From contig JAQFVV010012416.1 of assembly GCA_028023455.1 (NCBI GenBank), positions 4,633,594 through 4,697,593 on the forward strand: DNA of 64,000 nucleotides. Reading direction: 5' to 3'. The DNA is from Epiperipatus broadwayi (Eukaryota > Onychophora > Udeonychophora > Euonychophora > Peripatidae). Made by a program: the position numbers and the translations under genes. Of this stretch, positions 57,595-64,000 are shown piece by piece. Position 1 is the first letter of the stretch, and each line of letters starts with the position of its first letter. Below the pieces are notes generated by a model, which saw only the letters and a program-made list of their open reading frames with translations, had not been told where the DNA came from and did not search any database.

Positions 57595-58938
57595 ATTAAG
57601 CACTTTCATCTGGCACAAATAGCTAAATGATAAAGATGTGTCACATAATGGAAAGAATGCAGTTCTAGTATTAATATTTAAAAAAGATGATAAAGAAGAT
57701 GTTAGAAATGACAAACCTATTAGTTTTTTATCAATTCTATGTAAAAAAATTTACCCAAGTACAAACTTTGGATTTTAACAAGTCTACAGAACAATCTATA
57801 TTGAGAGAAGTTATAGAAAGGTCCAATGAATATATGTTGTTATTATGCTTTGGATTTGTAGAGTATAAAAAAGCATTTGTTTCTATAAGCATTTCTTTAA
57901 TGATTAAATTATTAGATCATCAGGATATAGACCCAGGATATTGTCATATTCTGAAAAATATTTATAAAAATGCAACAGCAACAATTAGATTACATAATGA
58001 CACTTAAAAAAATAAACATTGAGAAGGCTGTTCAACAGGGTGACTCCATATCTCCAAAAAAAATTCACAGCAGTTTTACAATAAATATGTTGTGGATCAA
58101 AATGAGAAGAAAGTAAAAGTAAATGGAAATTATTTAAGTCATTTAGATTTTGCAAACAATGTAATGTTTTCTGTGAATAATATTTCAGAGCTTCCCAAAA
58201 TGTTGCAGGAGTTATCAGATAAAAATATGAAAGTAGGACTAAATGTAAACACTAGAAACATTAAAATAATATTCAAAGGCTTTTTTCAAAGTAAAATGCA
58301 AAGATTGATAATGATAAATTAGAAAAAGTTAACAACTACAAATACCCCATGATTGGATTATTAATACTGATTGAATCATAATGGATGAAATTAATCATAG
58401 AATTAAATTTAGATGGAGTGCATTTTGTAGAAAAAAACAATATTAAAAAGAAATATGTCTACGTGTTTGAAAAGACACATTTTTAATAAACATGCTTTAC
58501 AAGTACTTACTTATGGATCTGACACTTGGACACTTAACAGGAGAGCAATACAGATACTTCAGATCACTCAATGAAATATGGAGATATGTATATTAGGAAT
58601 AACAAGAAAAACTATGTAGAGACAATGGAGTTGAGAGAGATGTATGTTAGGAGTAATAAGAAGAGATCGAAAATCGAATACATGGATGAGAGAACAAGTA
58701 AATGTTACTGACATCATTGGAAAAATTAAGAGACTGAAGTTGGACTGGATATATTGCTAAACAAGGGGATACTAGATGGCCAATTGAAATCTTAAAACTG
58801 GATTCCAAGAGATTGTAAAAGACCTAGAAAGAATCCACATGTAATATGGATGAATGAAATAGGTGAAAAAGAAAGGAAAGAGATCGGAAAAACTGGATTT
58901 AACTTGGAGAGACCCTTATCCTGCAGTGAAATGATAAA
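57595..58938 (+). pseudogene. RTE-like LINE fragment (RTE7)
   Basis: VLIFKKDDKEDVRNDKPIS, then open pieces 57687-58007 and 58092-58322. Motif A reads FVEYKKAFVSI (both acidic positions changed), the segment before motif B is frameshifted at an A-run, and motif C reads LDFANNVMF instead of FADD. Catalytically dead. The C-terminal region (TWTLNRRAIQ) is followed by a local duplication of about 60 bp (58575-58670). Confidence 0.85.
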
Positions 58939-59279
58939 GCTTATATAAGTGCCATAGTTGTGGTGAACGTAAAAAAAAAATGTTAATCAGCATTGTGTAA
59001 ACTAGAGTCATGTGATGGAATCATATGTTTTGTCTTTGTAACATTGTAGGATATAGATCAAAATATAAATACCAAAAAAGAACACAAATTTGTTTTTGCA
59101 GCTTTCTATTTGTTTGCTTAATAAGATAGATTTCCAATGGAATGCCTAATTTTTCTCTTTCTGAAAAAGGGGATATAGACCACATAAGTTTGAGAATCAA
59201 AAGTTCTTTCAGCCAATAAAATTTTTCTTTGTGAAATCTGACTTTAAAATTGGGCTGAAATTGAATTTTTTATCTACAG
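58939..59279. other. AT-rich DNA, no gene recognised
   Basis: No motif recognised. Confidence 0.5.
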
Positions 59280-59773
59280 CAGGGGTGGGCAAATAGCGGC
59301 CCAAGAGCCACATGTGGCTCGCTAAGAGTTTTTATGCAGTCCGCCAAGACAGTCAGAAAAATCCACCTTGAACTGAGATTTCCTTCCTGTGCATGACCAA
59401 AGATTCATCTCTCATTTTTCACTAGGATGGCCACGTCAATACACCTGCACAGTGTAGATACAATGTGCAGTGCTTTTCCAGTTGATCTGGTTATTTTTAA
59501 TTTTGTCATTGCATTAGCAAATATATACATTTCCAACTTTAGTGAAACCATGAACCCTCCGAAAAAATGTAAAATCGGTGATGAATGTCCTGTTTTTAAT
59601 GAAGAATGGACAAACAAATATTTTTTTGATAATACAGGGAATAAAGCAGTGTGTTTATTGTGTCATGAAAAAAAGGTGCAGCCCTCCGCTAACCTTCGCT
59701 TCTACAAAGTGGCCCCATTGTGGCCCTCCACCAACCTCTGCAGCCCCTGAGCCAAAATAATTGCCCACCCTCA
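59280..59773 (+). mobile_element. hAT element, internally deleted, with transposase start
   Basis: Begins CAGGGGTGGGCAAATAGCGG CCC and ends with the inverted TTGCCCACCCTCA. These ends are typical of a large hAT group. The interior jumps from the first codons of a transposase gene to the 3' end, with GTGGCCCCATTGTGGCCCTC near the junction. No 8-bp duplication is obvious. Confidence 0.75.
59550..59750 (+). pseudogene. hAT transposase N-terminus (BED-like finger start), truncated
   Basis: From the ATG at 59550 the frame encodes MNPPKKCKIGDECPVFNEEW, then TNKYFFDNTGNKAVCLLCHE. The pattern FNEEWTNKYFF…CLLCHEK is the start of the N-terminal zinc-finger region of ZBED5/GTF2IRD2-type hAT transposases; the second half of the finger (H…H) and the catalytic core are deleted. 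The frame is open further upstream (59427) but I see no support for that start. Confidence 0.7.
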
Positions 59774-59865
59774 CTTGATAAAGAAGTTATTTTAGTTGTT
59801 ATATAAATTTGGACGGAGCAGTAATGATTGGAGGAGGAATTTAATTTATATGTGTGGAGTAACAT
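59774..59865. other. Short AT-rich spacer
   Basis: Separates the hAT element from the next retrozyme; nothing recognised. Confidence 0.5.
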
Positions 59866-60207
59866 TTGTATGACCTTAGGTCAACAAGGATGTGACAAGA
59901 ATCTCGATCTTAGGGTGGCCTTTGAGCATTCCATCATCAGATTTTCAATTGGATGGACAGTTGAAGAGTTGAAGTATGGAGTAGATTGAAGTCTGTCCAT
60001 TAAAGTATGAGGATTGGCTATCTTAATATATCTGAGCACTTATAGCATATATGTGTAGAGATGGTAATCTGGACCAACTGATGATTGCTGGTTTAGCATG
60101 AAATACGTGTATCAGTGTTATGAGATAGTGTGGAGAGGGATGGTTCGTGTGAAAGTCTGTGCTCATATACAGGTATATAATAAGCCTGTGTGTTTCAGTT
60201 ATTATTA
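59866..60207 (+). mobile_element. Family 1 hammerhead retrozyme, single copy
   Basis: Begins TATGACCTTAGGTCAACAAG G, continues with GCATTCCATCATCAGATTTT, contains a hammerhead (60073-60111) and ends with the hairpin region CAGGTATATAATAAGCCTGT GTGTTTCAGTTA. Deletions after the GAAA box (removing the stem I partner) and before the 3' hairpin shorten it. Confidence 0.75.
60073..60111 (+). ncRNA. Hammerhead ribozyme motif, family 1, stem I partner deleted
   Basis: ACCAA, CTGATGA (60078-60084), stem II TTGCTGGTTTAGCAT, GAAA (60100-60103), TACGTGTA; then the sequence jumps to CAGTGTTATGAG, so the TTGGT strand of stem I is missing. Confidence 0.6.
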
Positions 60208-61337
60208 TTATTGTATCTTTTGTTTTTGTTTATAAATCAAAAATATATATATACCCAATCACAGAAATGCTTCTAAAGTTCTTTTAGATAAGAATATTAT
60301 TTAAGGTTATGATTACATAATTATTGAAAAAAAAAATCTGATCAGCGAAATGGGTGTAAGTAGTTTCAAATTCTTAGTGTACCAATTCACTTATATATAT
60401 AATTTTTGATGTTTATAATTATAATTTAAGGATTATTTGATTTGATTACGAATGATTATTGTTTTTGATATATATATATGCAGGTATGCATTAATATTAT
60501 GATATATCAATTTACATTTTTGTAAAAAAAAAAAAAAAAAGACAAATCAGTTCGTTGCTTTATTATATCAATTAGATAATATTAATTTTAATCAATTATT
60601 TAAAGTTTTTTTTTTTATCATGGTGATACATTGTTCCATGCAGTGCTTAATAGTAAAGTGAGTCAGTTTACTTAAAAGACTCCCGGAGCGCTTTCTAGTT
60701 GAGTGAATTAAAAAAAGAAAACTCGATTTGTTCAATTGAATGCAATTGTTATAAACAATTGACTATCTTTTATGACTTTCAAAAGAAACTAGCTACATAA
60801 TTATTATTATTAATTTAATTGAACTTAGATACAATATATGTATATAATGTTACTTTTTAATTGAGACAATCTACACAGTCGCTAAACAATGTTCGTATGG
60901 ATTTGAAATAAAATTTTGTCAGACTGCATTAGCTTCTAAGTTAATTACAATATAAATTAAATCACAAAATGTATAATTGTATATATTATTATAATTATTT
61001 TCAACCACTATTATACCATTATAGGCAAAGTTGCCCTTAATGCCTTAGGCAAACCAAATATTTGATGTCTTTTGCATCAAATTGGTAGTAACTGGCTCCC
61101 AAACACAATGAATAAGTTTTGCATTCATGTATTGCTGCAATAGTGTGACTTCTCAGTAAAATGGTACTTCAGGTATTTACATGCTTAATTACACTATCAT
61201 TACAACTCTAATTAACCTCTATGAATTTTTTCTAATAGTTTGATCATCCTGTTAAAATTTCTTAAGACATGTATTTATCTGTTATCTGGTCTTTTTTTAA
61301 ATTTCTTAGGATCCATTTTAGGACTTTAGTTATTCAT
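60208..61337. other. AT-rich DNA, no gene recognised
   Basis: (AT)n at 60242-60255 and 60468-60479, an A-run at 60524-60540. No motif. Confidence 0.5.
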
Positions 61338-61670
61338 CTAATTATAAGGGATTTGAACTCGAACTTTAAAGCTCCATACATCTATCCAATCTATCTTATT
61401 CAACTGATACACATGTGTAAAAGATATATAGTATCCAATATATATATTTCATGCTGAACCAGCCCTCATCAATTAATCCAAATCATCATCTCCCACACAT
61501 ATATGCAATCAGTGCTCAGTTTATATTAAGATAGCAAATCTTTAAACTTTAGTGGACAAGCTTCCCTATTCTCCAACTCTTCAGCCATTCATTTTATTGA
61601 AAATCCAAGGATGGACCACTCAAATCCCTTGTTGATGCCAATATTATTATCATACCCATATTGATCATCA
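61338..61670 (-). mobile_element. Family 2 hammerhead retrozyme, single copy
   Basis: Minus strand: the internal section (near 61555-61610), hammerhead (61435-61477), and tRNA-like end with box B GAGTTCAAATCCC (61349-61361). It is followed directly by an RTE fragment. Confidence 0.7.
61435..61477 (-). ncRNA. Hammerhead-like motif, family 2, near-canonical
   Basis: Minus strand: TTGATGA (first base C to T), stem II GGGCTGGTTCAGCAT with GCTG/CAGC, GAAA, TATATATA, TTGG. Stem III changed from TACGTA to TATATA, still self-complementary. Confidence 0.6.
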
Positions 61671-61671
61671 T

Positions 61672-61925
61672 CTAGTGTTATCTTTTCTAGAAATATTTCT
61701 AGTCCAGTTCTATTCTAGTCTCTTAATTCTTTTAATTCTCCATTCTACTGCTAATACACTTATTTTTATACACTTTGACTATGGTTTCTAAGTCCAATTT
61801 TTTGATTCATAATTAAGTACTCATACAATACATTTATTATACCCCCCCTCTTTCCCAGATACAAAAGCATATATTTTTTAATGTTACTTTACCAAATGCT
61901 GTTTTATTCTATTATATTTACATTT
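61672..61925 (-). pseudogene. RTE-like LINE fragment (RTE8), strongly decayed
   Basis: Matches RTE3 in pieces: GTTATCTTTTCTAGAAATAT TTCTAGTCC, CTAAGTCCAATTTTTTGATT CATAATTAAGTACT and AAAAGCATATATTTTTTAAT. The true 3' end is missing, since the copy starts within the family sequence. Confidence 0.6.
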
Positions 61926-64000
61926 ATATTAAAGTTATGAGCAGTAAATTTATAAGTGTCAATTGCTAATTTTTCATTGCTATTTTAAAGTTATAAACCA
62001 TATTGGAAAATATTGACTGTTTATAATAATTAATAATTATATAAGTTTTTCATATAATTTCATTTTGAAATAAATAGTTTAGTTTAAGAGGATACATTTT
62101 GTGTAGAAGAAAAAAATGTCTATTAAAGAAGACACTCAACTTTTACACTATAATTTATTTAGTATTTGTAATTTTACACAAAATTGCACATGCCAAACAT
62201 TGTATTTGATATATGTCTTCCGAATGGTCAAAAAAGTTTTCTGGAAAACAAGAAAGCAAATGAAATTAATCACAGTGGACATTACATGGGATTGTTGGCG
62301 CATTTTATTTTTTAAAAAAATATGACTTTGATGTATACTTTTAATATTTAATTTGTATTAGCTTTAATGGAAAATATATAATAGCACGATTTTTATGATA
62401 TTATTTATTTGAAGTGAAAGTTTTATTTGGGTTTCTTGGATCTGCTTTTAAAAAAAAAAATCATCAACCCAATAATGTCATTCTCATTTATTTTTGTAAG
62501 AGTTGATTTTTTAAGGTAATAAAAAACAAAATTATAGAAGCATATATCTATAGCCTTTAGTTATATTAATCAATTTATTGTTATAATTAGAAAAAACATA
62601 TTCAGGGTTTTTTTAAAGTCCAATTTTACAATTCTAATAGGTTAAATATTATACTGACAAATCTAGAATTAACCAAATAATATAGAGAAGACTGTGGCAG
62701 TCAGATATCTCTAAAAACACTTCTTGGTACTTATCTTAATGCTTTTTATTTAATTCAGTTATTTGAGTTTCGACTTTCTAGCAGTTTTTTTCAGTGCTAC
62801 AAAATACAATTGCATGATATTATTTTGAAACTGTCAGATTACTTAATTGAATAAAAATCACTATAAAGAATGACAAAAAAATTAAACTTTTTAAAGATTT
62901 AATATAAGTACTTCCATAAGAATGAAAGAGTATTGAAAATCTTGGAAAAACAGTTAGTTGAGATAGGGTGATTTATTTTTTAAAGCATACAAATAAAAAG
63001 ATTTTCGTAACTGCAAAAGTGTTTTATCTGTGGCCTTTATCCTCTAGTTAAACTAATATGATAATCATTCAATGAACAATATTGGATATCTAGCCAGACT
63101 TTATATGAGCATGTTACCTTTAAAAAATCATAAGCATGTTTGTGATCACAAATTTCTAAGATTCATCTGGTTATGTTTGAACTTCAGGTTATGATGTGGT
63201 GGGTGCATACGCTAAACATTACATGAGTTCTATAGCGCTAAAGAGGTTTTTGTTTTGCAAGTATGATCTATAATGACATTACGTGATCACCATTTCTTAT
63301 GGCAATACATATAGATAGTTTTGCCTGTTTCAACCATTTATTAATAATGCATTGGCAAATTATTGAGCTTTTAAAAACAAAATTTTGGATGAAGTTGTTT
63401 AAAAAGCATTGATTTCATTTTAGCATATTATTAAGAATTTTGCACTGAATGTAAATGTTTTATTTAAAGGAAAATAATTAATTTTTTTATTTTAACTTTT
63501 TAAATTAGTACCTGACAAAAGAGAAAGTGTAGCATTTATTACATTCAAAACTTGGTTGGGTTTAATTGAGTGTTTAAGAATCAATGCTAGTTATTATTTT
63601 GAACAGGGATGTGTTTTTCTATTCGTAACATTTCTAAGATAAGAAAAAAGTTGTTTTTGGTTTTTTTTTTTTTTGCCAAAGATGCCTCAAATCCTCCAAT
63701 GGGTTTTGAGTAAGTAATGTCACATTCGATACATGTCGAACCTCAGACAATCATTCAACGTTGGTGGATAAATGAGTACCTATTTTTAGCTGGAGAATAA
63801 CGAGAAAAAGTTCCTAAAACTAGGACACCCAGATAAAGGAAATGTGTTGATGATGAAGGGTGGAAAACATTAAATATGATGCAAATATTCTACATCAGTG
63901 AATTAATATATTGCATCTATGAACATTTAATCATTAATTTATATACATATGTATTTCTGTATCTTTAAACTCCTTTTTAATATGTAATTAGTAACACATT
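61926..64000. other. AT-rich DNA with one PLE-type terminal hairpin
   Basis: 63296-63336 (ATGGCAATACATATAGATAG TTTTGCCTGTTT) matches the end of the element at 13735-13943. Otherwise no repeat or gene was recognised; a 69-codon frame at 62116-62325 has no motif. Confidence 0.5.

Noticed and set aside
59405-59617. Minus-strand frame opposite the hAT transposase start
   Set aside because: It is a shadow of the recognised transposase fragment.

Overview
The window is animal nuclear DNA: very A+T-rich (roughly 27-30% G+C by eye), with no operons, no bacterial-style gene packing, many interspersed repeats and long stretches without genes. I cannot name the species. Low G+C, an apparent SPIN-type hAT element, Penelope-like retroelements (PLEs), RTE-type LINEs and hammerhead-bearing short elements would fit a planarian, a cnidarian or another low-GC invertebrate. 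No complete host gene is visible. The only host-gene hints are a possible 14-codon first exon with a strong splice donor (20199-20240), a possible PAN/apple-like exon on the minus strand (42798-43004) and a few short open frames of unknown meaning.

Most recognisable sequence is mobile. (1) A nearly intact PLE at 5361-8267 keeps its N-terminal region, a reverse transcriptase with all three catalytic aspartates and a GIY-YIG nuclease, broken by one in-frame TAA. Two PLE tails lie in inverted orientation at 45897-46856. (2) At least eight decayed RTE-like LINE copies and a second APE-type LINE (endonuclease plus C-terminal C2HC knuckle, middle missing). (3) Three hAT non-autonomous elements, two with perfect 8-bp target duplications. 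(4) Eleven copies of a roughly 81-97 bp tRNA-like SINE, several with A/T tails and clear target duplications. (5) Foldback elements and microsatellites.

The most interesting layer is a set of short non-autonomous elements carrying type I hammerhead ribozyme motifs. Family 1 occurs as tandem dimers; in both dimers the predicted cleavage sites are exactly 471 nt apart. The core is a short stem I, CUGAYGA, a hairpin stem II, GAAA, and a self-complementary mini stem III (UACGUA). One family 1 copy and one 123-bp mini-copy sit between 12-13 bp target-site duplications. Family 2 has the same ribozyme design joined to a tRNA-like segment with a well-preserved Pol III box B. A third set of hammerhead motifs lies in PLE-type foldback elements. 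Together this looks like hammerhead retrozymes or Smalpha-like SINEs, probably copied by PLE-type machinery. The combination of 471-nt monomer, palindromic stem III, box B and inverted-copy architecture deserves a real search.

Layout: 0-5 kb hAT MITEs and a hammerhead foldback; 5.4-9.7 kb PLE followed directly by an RTE copy; 10-16 kb SINEs, two retrozyme dimers and a LINE ORF1-like coiled-coil remnant; 17-24 kb foldbacks, the exon candidate and retrozymes; 24.9 kb compound microsatellite; 27-35 kb RTE fragments and featureless AT-rich DNA; 35-44 kb foldbacks, SINEs, the PAN-like exon; 44-47.5 kb RTE, inverted PLE tails and a direct repeat; 49-55 kb retrozymes and SINEs; 55-62 kb LINE, RTE, hAT and retrozymes; the last 2 kb are plain AT-rich DNA.
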